NCBI RefSeq assembly: GCF_007830545.1
Contig: NZ_VLLF01000009.1
Span: 62,001 to 126,000, forward strand
Direction: 5' to 3'
Source of the DNA: Roseibium hamelinense
GTDB lineage: Bacteria; Pseudomonadota; Alphaproteobacteria; Rhizobiales; Stappiaceae
DNA length: 64,000 bases
In this document: piece by piece, positions 18,106 to 27,644 of the stretch
How the letters are laid out: each line of letters begins with the position of its first letter
Position numbering within the stretch: position 1 is the first letter of the stretch
Position numbers and translations under genes: made by a program
Notes under the pieces: generated by a model
The model's database searches: none
Told to the model about the DNA's origin: nothing
The model's input: the letters and a program-made list of their open reading frames with translations, nothing else

Positions 18106-18927
18106 TCAGTCTTCAACCTGCCATGGAACAAGAAAACGAGTGAGGTGATCGACGACAAAGCGCAGAAGCAGCACCATGATCGCCAACAGGATCAGCGCAG
18201 CGAACATCACATCAGTCTGCATCCGGGCGTTGCTTTGCAGCATGATGAATGCCAAGCCACCCTTTGCCCCCACCCATTCTCCGACGATTGCGCCAATCGG
18301 CGCAAAAACCGCTGCGATGCGAATGCCTGATGCAAGTGCAGGAAGACCGGCTGGAATGCGGAAGTAATAAAGTTCTTTCCAGCGCGACAGGCGGTACAGG
18401 CGGGCAAGGTCGGCCAAACCTTCATCTGCACGCCGCAAACCATCAAAAAAGGTAGACGTGACAGCAAAGAAAATAACCAGAACAGCCATGACGACTTTGG
18501 AAGCGAGCCCAAAACCCAGCCAGAGAACAAGAATGGGGGCAATTGCAAAGACCGGGAGTGACTGGGTTACCAAAATCACAGGCATCAAACCCTGCCGCAC
18601 CATTGGATAAAGCCACATGGTAACCGCCAAAAGCGAGCCTGCGAGCACTCCAAGAACAAAGCCGAGCAGCGTCTCCGAGGCCGTAATCGACGCGTGATAA
18701 AGCAGAAAACCGGCCTGTTTCTGAAAGGCTTCGGCTACCCGTATTGGTCCGGGAAGCATAAAAGGCGGAAGGTTAAAGAATCGGACGAGCGCTTCCCACG
18801 AGACCAAGGCAATGGCTATGCCAGCTGTCAGTTTGCCAGCTCGTTTGACAATCTCTAACAAAGCCGAAATCCATAGCGGCGATGCTGTAGCAGCACTGCT
18901 ATGCGATGTTTCGCTCGTATCAGACAC
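18106..18927 (-). CDS. thiX: Thiamine-precursor ABC transporter permease (ThiX)
   Basis: About 273 residues with six hydrophobic helices and the EAA loop (YFRIPAGLPALASGIRIA) of a BPD-type permease; MLPGPIRVAEAF is typical of the SsuC/ThiX group. I chose GTG 18927 because GGGGAG lies seven bases upstream; ATG 18966 is an alternative. The TPP riboswitch ends about 70 bases upstream. No ATPase (thiZ) gene is adjacent; it must be elsewhere or be replaced by another ATPase. Confidence 0.9.
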   Translation of the reverse strand: MSDTSETSHSSAATASPLWISALLEIVKRAGKLTAGIAIALVSWEALVRFFNLPPFMLPGPIRVAEAFQKQAGFLLYHASITASETLLGFVLGVLAGSLLAVTMWLYPMVRQGLMPVILVTQSLPVFAIAPILVLWLGFGLASKVVMAVLVIFFAVTSTFFDGLRRADEGLADLARLYRLSRWKELYYFRIPAGLPALASGIRIAAVFAPIGAIVGEWVGAKGGLAFIMLQSNARMQTDVMFAALILLAIMVLLLRFVVDHLTRFLVPWQVED

Positions 18928-18997
18928 AATGGATCTCCCCGGCAGGCCACCTACCGATGGCCGCATTCGCACATGGAGATCCGGGAAAGGCTAAGGA

Positions 18998-19090
18998 TTC
19001 CGTCCCTTCGCCGGCATGACCCGGATCAGGTTCTAAGGGTTCGGCTAGGCCATCTCAGTTCCAAAACGGAACACCCCTCGGACCGCCGCA
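18998..19090 (-). promoter_or_regulatory. TPP riboswitch (THI element)
   Basis: Minus strand. The conserved CTGAGA, the segment CCTTAGAACCTGATCCGGGT and the following CGGCGAAGGGA of the thi box are all present in order. A GUCC/GGAC closing stem joins 19080-19083 with 19002-19005. It precedes thiX and thiY, so thiamine pyrophosphate binding should switch off transporter expression. The short distance to the start codon suggests control of translation, or of termination near the start. Confidence 0.95.
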
Positions 19091-19161
19091 GACAATGCCC
19101 CGGCGAAGCAGATTAAGCAAGGAAAACATTAGGGCACGAAACTTGCGGGTCTTCAGAACGC

Positions 19162-20928
19162 CTATCCGGCTTGCCAGGCAGCAACAGCCTGATCGACCAC
19201 CTGTTTTCCGCTGTCCCCTTTTTCGATCGTGAGGATTCCGCGCTTTCCGGTATCGAACAGCATGGGGATATCGATCCAGCCCCGATCACTCAGCAACCCC
19301 ATATTGCGTTCCCGTTCGCTGGAGAGGCTAGACAAAGCAATCCAAAAGTAGCCTGGCGAGACTTTAACGGACGCCCCTAGGAGAGCATCTCCCCGAGCCT
19401 CTTCCGTTGGCTTCATGACCAGACCCGGAACGTTCACGACATCGCCAGAGGAGAATTCCTCCGGAAACTCGTATTTAATTTCAACAAGATGGCTTGCAGG
19501 CAAAGAACTGTCGTCGTTCGGCTTTATCCGGATGTTTGCAGAAAGACTTCTCTCTGGGATGCTTACGGCAGCGCTCAGCACCTGCTGTTCCCGTCCTTGA
19601 ACGTCGGTTTCCTTTTCGAGTGACCACACCACGTTGCCGTTGGACGCTGTTCCAGAACCGTTGGCTTCCTCGCCCTCCTCATAGAGAATGGCTCTCTGCG
19701 TACCAATGATGGCAGGCGTGTCTGTCGCCCCAGACAAGTCATCGGGGTTGCCCGGAAGCGCGGCGACATCTGTTTCGGGTTGTTGCGGCACCCGATCTTC
19801 TTCGGCGGAAACTGCCGGCGTTTCTGAAGGAGCCTCGATTTGCTCCGCACCAGGACTTGATTGCCCGGTTAAGGTTTCAATGTCTTGTGGAGTGATAAGG
19901 GTCGTCGTGACGCTGCGGGCATCAGGGGCTGCAGCCGGCTCACCATCTGCGTCGAGCAAGCGGTCGTTGTTCTTCGCCGAACCGTTTACTGTCTCTGGTT
20001 GCGATACGTCCACCTGCTCTGGTTCAGCAGGCGCACTTTCCCCGGGTGTGACCGAAGCGACTTCATTCTCGCTCCCGGCGAACAATCCCGCAATCATGTC
20101 GCGTTGGGAATAAACAACACCGATGATGCTAAATCCAATCAGCACAAGAACGGCCATCAGCAACATGGACGTTGCTGACCGGCCGCCACCACCGGTCAGA
20201 GCGTCCGAAGCAGATTTAGCTCCTCTGGACGAATAACGTTTTCGTTTTGAAGTTGCGCCGTTCCCTGCTGCCGGAGCAGCCAAGGTCGGTTCGTCGTAGG
20301 ACTGATCGTGCTTTTCGAAAGCTTGGTCTGTTTCGTCAAATTCGGAATATACGGAGCCGACGACCGGCTCCTGTCTTTCGCTAGGCCCAATATCTACAGG
20401 CTGTTCTTCGAAATCCTGTTTGCTGGAAACAACCGCTTGATGCGAGGCTTGTCCGAGCTTTTCGGCCTTCTCTACCGTCTCCTTAAGGGGCGATGGCGTG
20501 CTTGTTTCACTGGTTGGCAGTGGGTTGACTGCAGGCGGTGCAACAGTAGGCTCCCCCCCCTCAGCCGGCTTTTCATCTGACTTTTTAGCAGTTGTGTCTG
20601 CCGTTTCCGGTGTCACGGCCGGATTGGAAGATGCTATTTCAGTGGTTTGCGAAGCTTGTTGACCGTTCGCAGTAGCAGGGGCAGTTGCTTTAGCTACGGG
20701 GTCTAGCCCCAAAGCGGCGCGCGCGGCCTCAGCCTCAACCTTACGGATTGCTTCTTCAAGACGGAGCTGCTCAGCAGTTATCTCACTCGGAGAGAGCGGT
20801 GGTTCATATGCTTTCAGCTGATTTACAATTGCAGTCCGCGCACGGCTGTAAACACCTCGGCGCGCCGCTCCGTTGTTTTCCGGAAGCGCTGTAATTGTCT
20901 TCTTCAAAATCGAATAGTAATCAGCCAT
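19162..20928 (-). CDS. Large single-pass membrane protein, conserved but unnamed
   Basis: A 588-residue protein. The N-terminal 70 residues (MADYYSILKKTITALPENN through LRLEEAIRKVEAEAA) form a helical domain recognisable in a hyphomicrobial family. A long Pro/Thr/Glu-rich low-complexity segment follows, with one transmembrane helix near residues 256-275 (LLMAVLVLIGFSIIGVVYS). The C-terminal domain (about 440-588, from NIRIKPNDDSSLPASHLVE) looks globular and beta-rich. No catalytic motif is visible and function is unknown. It sits between the thi genes and purA with no tight operon link. Confidence 0.85.
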   Translation of the reverse strand: MADYYSILKKTITALPENNGAARRGVYSRARTAIVNQLKAYEPPLSPSEITAEQLRLEEAIRKVEAEAARAALGLDPVAKATAPATANGQQASQTTEIASSNPAVTPETADTTAKKSDEKPAEGGEPTVAPPAVNPLPTSETSTPSPLKETVEKAEKLGQASHQAVVSSKQDFEEQPVDIGPSERQEPVVGSVYSEFDETDQAFEKHDQSYDEPTLAAPAAGNGATSKRKRYSSRGAKSASDALTGGGGRSATSMLLMAVLVLIGFSIIGVVYSQRDMIAGLFAGSENEVASVTPGESAPAEPEQVDVSQPETVNGSAKNNDRLLDADGEPAAAPDARSVTTTLITPQDIETLTGQSSPGAEQIEAPSETPAVSAEEDRVPQQPETDVAALPGNPDDLSGATDTPAIIGTQRAILYEEGEEANGSGTASNGNVVWSLEKETDVQGREQQVLSAAVSIPERSLSANIRIKPNDDSSLPASHLVEIKYEFPEEFSSGDVVNVPGLVMKPTEEARGDALLGASVKVSPGYFWIALSSLSSERERNMGLLSDRGWIDIPMLFDTGKRGILTIEKGDSGKQVVDQAVAAWQAG

Positions 20929-21171
20929 CGTCCTGTCCGTCGGCTGTTTGCCGAAAGTGTTGCCACCTGAAAGTTCCCACCGAAATCGGTATGCGCTGAT
21001 ATAGGCACGCGTTTTGATCCAATTGGCGAAACCTACGCATCTCTCATTGGCTTCGCATCAACGGCCCTTGTTACCAGATAGGTTACACGCCTATCCGTTA
21101 CAGGAGCCGGCGATCCGAATCACGAAGAAAATCTTATCGTTCTGTTTATTTTGGACCAATGCGCGGCAGAC

Positions 21172-22464
21172 TCAATCCTGGAAGGGGTTTTGTACAAGGA
21201 TCGTATCGTCCCGCTCGGGGCTGGTTGACAACAAAGCAACTGGCGCACCAATCAGCTCCTCCACGTGACGAACATATTTTACGGCCTGTGCGGGTAGTTC
21301 TGCCCAAGATCTCGCACCTTCTGTGGATTCTTTCCAGCCAGGCAGGGTTTCATAGACCGGAACTACACGCTCTTGAGCCCCTTGGGATGCGGGCAAGTAG
21401 TCGATGCGGGTGCCATCGAGTTCGTAGCCAACACAGATCTTGATTTCTTCCAATCCATCCAAAACATCGAGTTTTGTGAGTGCAATACCGTTGATTCCCG
21501 AGGTCGAGACTGTTTGACGCACTAGGACAGCATCAAACCAGCCGCATCGCCGACGGCGGCCAGTCACGGTACCGAACTCGTGGCCACGGGTGCCAAGAAA
21601 TTCGCCAACATCGTTATTTTGCTCAGTTGGGAACGGTCCCTCGCCAACCCGGGTCGTATAAGCTTTAGTAATGCCCAACACATAGTCAATCGATCCTGGT
21701 CCAAGACCGCAACCGGTTGCGGCCTGACCGGCAACCGTGTTGGACGACGTTACGAAGGGATAAGTCCCATGATCGATATCAAGCAGTGCGCCTTGGGCGC
21801 CTTCAAACAAGATTCGTTTGCCTTCGCGGCGCTGATCATCGAGCAGCTTCCAGACCGTATCGACGAAGGGCAGAACCTTGTCTGCGACGCTTGCAAGTTC
21901 GTCGTAGATCGCCTGGGCTGAAATCTCGTCTTGGCCCAGACCCCGACGCAACGCGTTGTGATGCACCAGCATACGGTCGATCTTGCCGGGAAGTGTAGTC
22001 AGATTCTTCAGGTCCATCAGACGAATCGCCCGGCGCCCAACCTTGTCTTCGTATGCGGGTCCGATACCACGCTTTGTCGTCCCGATCCTTGTACCCGTGT
22101 TCGAGCTTTCGCGAAGAGCGTCAAGCTCGCGGTGCAGCGACAAAATCAGAGTGGCGTTTTCTGCAACGCGCAAGCTATCAGGCGTTACCACAACGTTCTG
22201 CTCTGCAAGACGTGTTACTTCCTCAACGAGCGCATGCGGATCGAGAACAACCCCGTTCCCAATGACTGACAGTTTACCCGGTCGAGCGACACCCGATGGA
22301 AGCAGAGACAGCTTGTACGAAACGCCGTCAATGACGAGGGTGTGGCCTGCATTGTGTCCGCCTTGGAACCGGACAATCACGTCAGCTTGTTCGGAGAGCC
22401 AATCGACGATCTTGCCTTTTCCCTCGTCTCCCCATTGGGACCCGACGACCACAACATTTGCCAT
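21172..22464 (-). CDS. purA: Adenylosuccinate synthetase PurA
   Basis: A 430-residue protein with the GTP-binding signature [15 protein letters not shown] at the N-terminus, [10 protein letters not shown], the second signature [14 protein letters not shown] and the C-terminal PGWKEST loop. It joins IMP and aspartate with GTP to make adenylosuccinate in AMP synthesis. The ATG at 22464 has AAAGGG nine bases upstream and gives the family start MANVVVVG. Confidence 0.97.
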   Translation of the reverse strand: MANVVVVGSQWGDEGKGKIVDWLSEQADVIVRFQGGHNAGHTLVIDGVSYKLSLLPSGVARPGKLSVIGNGVVLDPHALVEEVTRLAEQNVVVTPDSLRVAENATLILSLHRELDALRESSNTGTRIGTTKRGIGPAYEDKVGRRAIRLMDLKNLTTLPGKIDRMLVHHNALRRGLGQDEISAQAIYDELASVADKVLPFVDTVWKLLDDQRREGKRILFEGAQGALLDIDHGTYPFVTSSNTVAGQAATGCGLGPGSIDYVLGITKAYTTRVGEGPFPTEQNNDVGEFLGTRGHEFGTVTGRRRRCGWFDAVLVRQTVSTSGINGIALTKLDVLDGLEEIKICVGYELDGTRIDYLPASQGAQERVVPVYETLPGWKESTEGARSWAELPAQAVKYVRHVEELIGAPVALLSTSPERDDTILVQNPFQD

Positions 22465-22518
22465 AAAGAACACCCTTTAGAAGCAGCCCCGGACAGTACC
22501 GGAGCGCAAACACATCAA

Positions 22519-22541
22519 GCCCCGGGCCTTCCACCCGGGGC
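22519..22541 (-). promoter_or_regulatory. GC-rich hairpin in purA leader
   Basis: GCCCCGGG-N7-CCCGGGGC forms a stable eight-pair hairpin 55 bases upstream of the purA start, with no T run. It may be an attenuation or stability element, or the end of a divergent transcript. Confidence 0.35.
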
Positions 22542-22718
22542 AAACGCGCGGAATATAACGACTCGCCTCCCAACTTGCGAGCCCTGGCAGAGGGTTTTTA
22601 TGCGCCGTCCATAGCAGAAAGTCATGAGAGAAAACCTCAACGCTCGCAAACCGGGTTTCCAGTTGTTGCCAAGTATCTAATCTCCGCATCTACAAACTAG
22701 ATATGGATTGTTTTGATA

Positions 22719-23609
22719 ATGAATGCTCGCAATTGGATGCAACTAGCCCTGTTGGGCGCCGTTTGGGGCGGATCGGTTCTGTTTGCAAAAATTGCGGTGG
22801 CCGAAATCCCTCCTCTTGTTCTTGTGTTTCTACGCGTGTCTTTAGCCTGTCTTGTCCTTAATGTTGTGATGCGCGCGACGGGGCACATCTTTCCCAGGAA
22901 CATTTCGCTTGCGGCCTCATTTTTATTTATGGGACTGCTGAACAATGCCATCCCGTTTTCTCTGTTGTTTTGGGGGCAAACAGCTTTGTCTGCTGGATTG
23001 GCAGCCATTCTCAACGCAACTACCCCGATTTTCACATTTCTTTTTGCCTCGGTGGCATTTCATCAAGAAGAGGTGCGGCTAAATCGCATTGCCGGGGTTC
23101 TACTGGGGTTTTCCGGTGTTATCCTGATGCTTTCAGCAAGTCTTGGAGGCTTTGATCAGGCGCCCTTGTGGGCACAGTTTGCGTGCCTTGGGGCAGCCGT
23201 GTCCTATGCGCTCGCTGCGACCTTTGCCAAGCGTTTTAAATGTATTCCGCCGTTGGTGTCGGCAACTGGGCAATTGAGCGGATCAACGATACTAATACTG
23301 CCACTTGCAGTCATTTCGCTCGATGGCTGGTCACCCGCCGAAGTCTCAGCGGAAGCATGGCTCAGTGCGACGGCGCTTGGAGTCGGCGCAACAGCGTTTG
23401 CCTATTTGCTCTATTTTCGGCTTCTCTCCGACGCGGGCGCAACGAATGCATCTCTGGTCACATTGTTCGTTCCGGCAACTGCGATCCTGTTCGGTTTCCT
23501 GTTGCTCGGGCAAACCATATCGGCACATGAAGCAGGTGGCTTGGGGTTGCTCCTGGCAGGACTTCTTGTGCTCGACGGGCGGGTACTAAAGCGCATCCGG
23601 TCCAGATAA
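22719..23609 (+). CDS. EamA/DMT-family transporter
   Basis: A 296-residue protein of about ten hydrophobic helices in two EamA repeats. The first begins LALLGAVWGGSVLFAKIAV; the second half contains AFAYLLYFRLLSDAGATNAS and ILFGFLLLGQTISAHEAGG. Members export metabolites or amino acids, and the substrate is unknown. It lies between purA and the 3' end of serA, convergent with serA. ATG 22719 is preferred over TTG 22713. Confidence 0.9.
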   Translation: MNARNWMQLALLGAVWGGSVLFAKIAVAEIPPLVLVFLRVSLACLVLNVVMRATGHIFPRNISLAASFLFMGLLNNAIPFSLLFWGQTALSAGLAAILNATTPIFTFLFASVAFHQEEVRLNRIAGVLLGFSGVILMLSASLGGFDQAPLWAQFACLGAAVSYALAATFAKRFKCIPPLVSATGQLSGSTILILPLAVISLDGWSPAEVSAEAWLSATALGVGATAFAYLLYFRLLSDAGATNASLVTLFVPATAILFGFLLLGQTISAHEAGGLGLLLAGLLVLDGRVLKRIRSR

Positions 23610-23642
23610 CGACACCGAATGCGTCATCGACGTATGAGGTAT

Positions 23643-25229
23643 TTAGAACGCCAGCGATTTAACCTGCTTGACATGCGAAACCGCAGCCAACCGATCCATC
23701 ACCTCCCGAGACACAGGTTCATCAATTTCAACGAGACATATGGCGTCGCCACCCGCCGTCATGCGTCCGAGGTTAAACGTTGCGATATTGACCTCGTGGT
23801 TACCCAGCTCCGTGCCCAAATGCCCAATGAAGCCAGGCTTGTCTTCGTTTGTGATGTAGAGCATATGCGGGCCAAGTTCGGCTTCCATGTTGATGCCCTT
23901 GACCTGAATAATACGTGGTTTGCCGTCGGCAAACACCGTACCGGCCACCGACCGTTCTTGACGTTCGGTAAGCACAGTCAATCGAATGTAAGTTTCATAC
24001 GCTCCTTTTTGGGCGCGTTTGATTTCTTCCACTTCGATACCGCGGTTTTTTGCAAGGCTGGGGGCCGAGACCATGTTAACTGTTTGCAGAAGCGGTGTGA
24101 GCAGTCCTGTCAAAGCCGCGGCTGTCAATGCGTTCGTATTCATTTCTGCAACCACTCCTGCATATTCCAGGCGTATGCCTTCGATAGCAGTCTCAGTGAG
24201 TTGACCGGCAAAAGACCCGAGCTGTTCAGCCAATTTGACGTAAGGTGTAAGCTTGGGGGCTTCGTCCGCAGAAATGGACGGCATATTCAAGGCATTTGTA
24301 ACAGCTCCGTTCAAAAGGTAGTCGCACATCTGCTCAGCAACCTGAAGCGCAACGTTTTCCTGCGCTTCTTTGGTTGATGCCCCAAGATGGGGAGTCGACA
24401 CGAAATTGAGGCCACCAAACAACACATTGTCTTTCGTCGGTTCATCTACGAAGACATCGAACGCAGCCCCACCAAGAGTACCGCTGTCAAGAGCTGCGCG
24501 AACGGCTGTTTCATCGGCCAGCCCACCGCGAGCACAATTGATCAAAAAGGCGCCGCGTTTCATCTTTGACAAGGCATCGGCATCAATGATGTTTCGAGTC
24601 TTATCGGTCAGCGGGGTGTGGAGTGTGATAAAGTCGGCCCTCGGCAAAAGCTGCTCGAGTTCCACCTTTTCGACCCCAAGCGCCTTTGCACGTTCAGGTG
24701 TCAAAAATGGATCAAAAGCAATCACTTTCATGCGAAGGCCGAGCGCTCGGTCGGCGACGATGGAGCCGATGTTCCCACAGCCTACCAAACCCAATGTTTT
24801 TCCGGTGACTTCCGTACCCATAAACCGGGACTTCTCCCACTTTCCCGCCTGGGTAGAGGCATCTGCGGCGGGTATTTGCCGGGCAACAGAAAACATCATC
24901 GCGAGCGCATGTTCAGCAGTGGTAATGGCATTCCCGAAGGGGGTATTCATTACGATTATACCGCGTTCGGTCGCATTGGCTATGTCGACATTGTCGACAC
25001 CTATCCCGGCACGTCCTATCACGCGCAGCCGATCCGCAGCGGCAATGACCTTTTCAGTGACCTTTGTCGTCGATCTGATCGCAAGCCCATCGTAGTGACC
25101 AATAGCAGCCAGTAGTGCCTCTTTGTCTTTTCCGAGGTTTGACTGAAAATCGACATCTATACCGCGGTCCTTGAACGTATTGACCGCGGCTTCTGACAGC
25201 TTATCCGAGATTAAGACTTTTGGAGCCAT
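23643..25229 (-). CDS. serA: D-3-phosphoglycerate dehydrogenase SerA (long form)
   Basis: A 528-residue protein: NAD-dependent 2-hydroxyacid dehydrogenase core (VIGRAGIGVDNVD, LGLVGCGNIGSIVADRA, INCARGGLADE, TPHLGASTKEAQ), then the intervening ASB domain and a C-terminal ACT domain (LYITNEDKPGFIGHLGTEL). It oxidises 3-phosphoglycerate to 3-phosphohydroxypyruvate, the first step of serine synthesis; the ACT domain suggests serine feedback. It follows serC by 50 bases, so the two pathway steps are probably cotranscribed. Confidence 0.97.
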   Translation of the reverse strand: MAPKVLISDKLSEAAVNTFKDRGIDVDFQSNLGKDKEALLAAIGHYDGLAIRSTTKVTEKVIAAADRLRVIGRAGIGVDNVDIANATERGIIVMNTPFGNAITTAEHALAMMFSVARQIPAADASTQAGKWEKSRFMGTEVTGKTLGLVGCGNIGSIVADRALGLRMKVIAFDPFLTPERAKALGVEKVELEQLLPRADFITLHTPLTDKTRNIIDADALSKMKRGAFLINCARGGLADETAVRAALDSGTLGGAAFDVFVDEPTKDNVLFGGLNFVSTPHLGASTKEAQENVALQVAEQMCDYLLNGAVTNALNMPSISADEAPKLTPYVKLAEQLGSFAGQLTETAIEGIRLEYAGVVAEMNTNALTAAALTGLLTPLLQTVNMVSAPSLAKNRGIEVEEIKRAQKGAYETYIRLTVLTERQERSVAGTVFADGKPRIIQVKGINMEAELGPHMLYITNEDKPGFIGHLGTELGNHEVNIATFNLGRMTAGGDAICLVEIDEPVSREVMDRLAAVSHVKQVKSLAF

Positions 25230-25279
25230 GAAAATCTCCTGGCAAATTGACTATGAACCGCTATCGCTGCAACAACGTG

Positions 25280-26458
25280 CTAGGCTGCGGCGCTCAAAGC
25301 AGCGATTTCTTGTTCAAATGCCCAGTCCAGCCAAGGCAACAAGGCTTTAACGTCTGTCGTCTCAACCGTTGCTCCACACCAAATGCGCAGACCCGCAGGG
25401 GCGTCCCGGTAGGAGCCGATATCAAAGGCAACGCCCTCAGAATCAAGTCGAGAGACGATCGATTTTGCAAACGCAGCTTGAGCAGATTCCGCCAAAACGG
25501 TGACGCGGGGGTCAGTGATCGTCAAGCAAACCGACGTGTTTGACCGGATCGTAGGATCCTTTGCAAGAAACCCTACCCAATCCCGTTGCGATACCCAAGA
25601 TTCAATCGCATTGAGATTTGCATTCGCGCGCGCCATCAGCCCCTTGAGACCACCAATCTGGCCGGCCCATTTAAGGGCATCCAAATAGTCTTCTACACAT
25701 AACATCGAAGGTGTGTTGATCGTTTCCCCTTTGAAGATACCTTCAATGAGAGATCCGCCTTTGGTGAGCCGGAAAATTTTCGGCAGCGGCCAAGGCGGCG
25801 TATACGTCTCCAAGCGCTCGACCGCCCGCGGACTCAAAATCAAAACACCATGGGCTGCTTCGCCACCCAATACCTTCTGCCAGGAGAAGGTCACGACATC
25901 GAGTTTCTTAAAATCCAGGTCCAGAGCAAACGCTGCTGAAGTTGCGTCGCAAATTGTTAGGCCTTCCCGATTGGCCGGGATCCAATCCGCATCCGGCACA
26001 CGCACGCCGGACGTCGTCCCATTCCAAGTAAAGACAACATCACGCGAAAAATCGACGCTCGCCAGGTCAGGCAACGCGCCATAAGGGGCTTCGATAACCC
26101 GAGCGTCATCCAGATTGAGTTGTTTGACAACGTCGGTCACCCAGCCAGCGCCGAAACTCTCCCACGCGAGCATGTCCACAGCGCGAGCACCAAGCATTGA
26201 CCACATCGCCATTTCAACGGCGCCTGTGTCTGATGCCGGCACAATCCCAATGCGGTAATCTGCCGGCACGCCGAGAACATCACGGGTAAGATTGATCGCC
26301 TCTGCCAGCTTAGACTTGCCAACTTTTGCGCGATGGGAACGTCCAACAGGTGCGTCGGACAGTTGGTCCAGTGACCAGCCAGGCCGTTTTGAGCACGGCC
26401 CCGATGAAAAATGCGGATTAGCCGGACGCAGGTCCGGCTTCGGAGCGAATTCTACCAT
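25280..26458 (-). CDS. serC: Phosphoserine aminotransferase SerC
   Basis: A 392-residue class V PLP aminotransferase of the alphaproteobacterial SerC type ([20 protein letters not shown]). The PLP lysine lies in [15 protein letters not shown], and [13 protein letters not shown] and [15 protein letters not shown] are clear. It converts 3-phosphohydroxypyruvate and glutamate to phosphoserine and 2-oxoglutarate. GAGGA before the start is part of the structured leader RNA just upstream. Confidence 0.96.
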   Translation of the reverse strand: MVEFAPKPDLRPANPHFSSGPCSKRPGWSLDQLSDAPVGRSHRAKVGKSKLAEAINLTRDVLGVPADYRIGIVPASDTGAVEMAMWSMLGARAVDMLAWESFGAGWVTDVVKQLNLDDARVIEAPYGALPDLASVDFSRDVVFTWNGTTSGVRVPDADWIPANREGLTICDATSAAFALDLDFKKLDVVTFSWQKVLGGEAAHGVLILSPRAVERLETYTPPWPLPKIFRLTKGGSLIEGIFKGETINTPSMLCVEDYLDALKWAGQIGGLKGLMARANANLNAIESWVSQRDWVGFLAKDPTIRSNTSVCLTITDPRVTVLAESAQAAFAKSIVSRLDSEGVAFDIGSYRDAPAGLRIWCGATVETTDVKALLPWLDWAFEQEIAALSAAA

Positions 26459-26461
26459 CTT

Positions 26462-26524
26462 GATCTATCCTCACAGATAGGTGCCCCTCGTTGGGGAGGG
26501 GTGTCCCGTCTATCTGGATAGATC
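26462..26524 (-). promoter_or_regulatory. serC leader RNA motif
   Basis: The 5' leader forms nested stems. A perfect nine-pair stem joins 26516-26524 with 26462-26470, a six-pair stem joins 26510-26515 with 26475-26480, and an apical five-pair CCCCT/AGGGG hairpin lies at 26484-26501. The position and structure fit the serC RNA motif described in alphaproteobacteria. The serC Shine-Dalgarno GAGGA falls at the 3' strand of the outer stem, so pairing would hide it. The ligand, if any, is unknown. Confidence 0.75.
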
Positions 26525-26557
26525 CGAAGCCCGGATTGGTCAAATCCTTTCCACAAA

Positions 26558-26584
26558 GAATAAAGGCCGGCGAGATGCCGGCCT
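26558..26584 (-). terminator. Intrinsic terminator of the outer-membrane protein gene
   Basis: AGGCCGGC-ATCTC-GCCGGCCT on the minus strand, followed by TTTATTCTTT, 22 bases after the stop. Confidence 0.8.
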
Positions 26585-26606
26585 GTCGCAAATCACCGAT
26601 TAGCTA

Positions 26607-27419
26607 TCAAAAATTGCTGGTGATCGGTTGAGCAGGATAATAGGCAGGCGCCGCGGTTCCACCGTTGAAGGTGTACCGCATACCAAGACGGAATTCATGG
26701 GCTACAAGGTCTTCCCACTTCTCGCGAGTTCCGCCGGTACCCACGTTGTCAAGTCGAACGGTTTTCGCTTCGCCAAGATCCTTATAGCGGTATCCCGCAT
26801 CCAGGCTCCAATTCGGCGTAAATGCATATTCAGCTCCCGCCATAAGAGCCCAAGCGAAATTCCATTGGCCATTGTCGCCTTCGTAACTTGCCGTCGAGCC
26901 ATCCGGGTTGACGGAGTTTTTGCTGCTGGCATTAACATACGCAGCACCGATACCGGCGCCGACATAGGGCGTAATTCTATGCCATGTGCCAATGTCAACA
27001 TAGCCGTTCAGCATAACTGTCCAGACGTCTATATCTGCTGTCTCTCTGGAAAACTGCCCTGCGGTGGCGCAGCCAACGCATGGGGCGTATCCGGTTGCGG
27101 TTGCTTTTGTTTCGTAGTCAAGCGTCAAGTCGGTACGGAAATAATCATTCACTTGGTAGCCGACGCCGACTCCAAACATCCATGCGTCATCGAGGCTTTC
27201 ACGCTCGTATCGGAGGTCACCGATCAACGGGTCGTTGAAGCTGCCCGAAGGATCTTGATAAAGCTTGTAACCGATGTCGCCGCGTAGGTACCAACCGCCT
27301 GCGGCTGGAACCTCGGGTGTATATTCGATCACTGGGGTTGGTAGGTCGGCGGCTTGAACCGCAGTCGAGATGACAACGGCGACGCCGGCCAAAGACAATC
27401 GCTTTAAAAACATGCCCAT
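26607..27419 (-). CDS. Omp25/Omp31-like outer-membrane beta-barrel protein
   Basis: A 270-residue protein. A signal peptide (LSLAGVAVVISTAVQA, mature ADLPTP) is followed by an eight-strand-type porin-like barrel with alternating aromatic strands (GGWYLRGDIGYKLYQD, VGYQVNDYFRTDLTLDYE, YRYKDLGEA, FRLGMRYTF) and a terminal Phe. This is the common major surface protein family of Hyphomicrobiales. AAGAGG precedes ATG 27419 at eight bases. Its 5' region holds two TTAACC repeats. Confidence 0.88.
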   Translation of the reverse strand: MGMFLKRLSLAGVAVVISTAVQAADLPTPVIEYTPEVPAAGGWYLRGDIGYKLYQDPSGSFNDPLIGDLRYERESLDDAWMFGVGVGYQVNDYFRTDLTLDYETKATATGYAPCVGCATAGQFSRETADIDVWTVMLNGYVDIGTWHRITPYVGAGIGAAYVNASSKNSVNPDGSTASYEGDNGQWNFAWALMAGAEYAFTPNWSLDAGYRYKDLGEAKTVRLDNVGTGGTREKWEDLVAHEFRLGMRYTFNGGTAAPAYYPAQPITSNF

Positions 27420-27587
27420 GTCCTCGTCCTCTTTTGGAAACGTCCGCACACTCGGGTAGCGGTTCGCATTGCTTTCGAGGATCAATACTGAGCCCAATAT
27501 CTTAAGGACGACTTAACCCTAATTCTTAACCGCATTTTTTTACCTTAAGGAAAGACTAACAACACGCGCACGAATTAAGCATTCATT

Positions 27588-27611
27588 AAAAAAACACCTC
27601 AGTGAGAGGTG
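27588..27611 (-). terminator. Intrinsic terminator of glmM
   Basis: CACCTC-TCACT-GAGGTG followed by seven T residues on the minus strand, 34 bases after the glmM stop. Confidence 0.9.
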
Positions 27612-27644
27612 CTTTTTATGTTCTACTGCGCTGTTTATCGTTCA

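Noticed and set aside
27500..27560. CtrA box upstream of the outer-membrane protein
   Set aside because: Two TTAA units are present, but spaced nine bases rather than the consensus seven.
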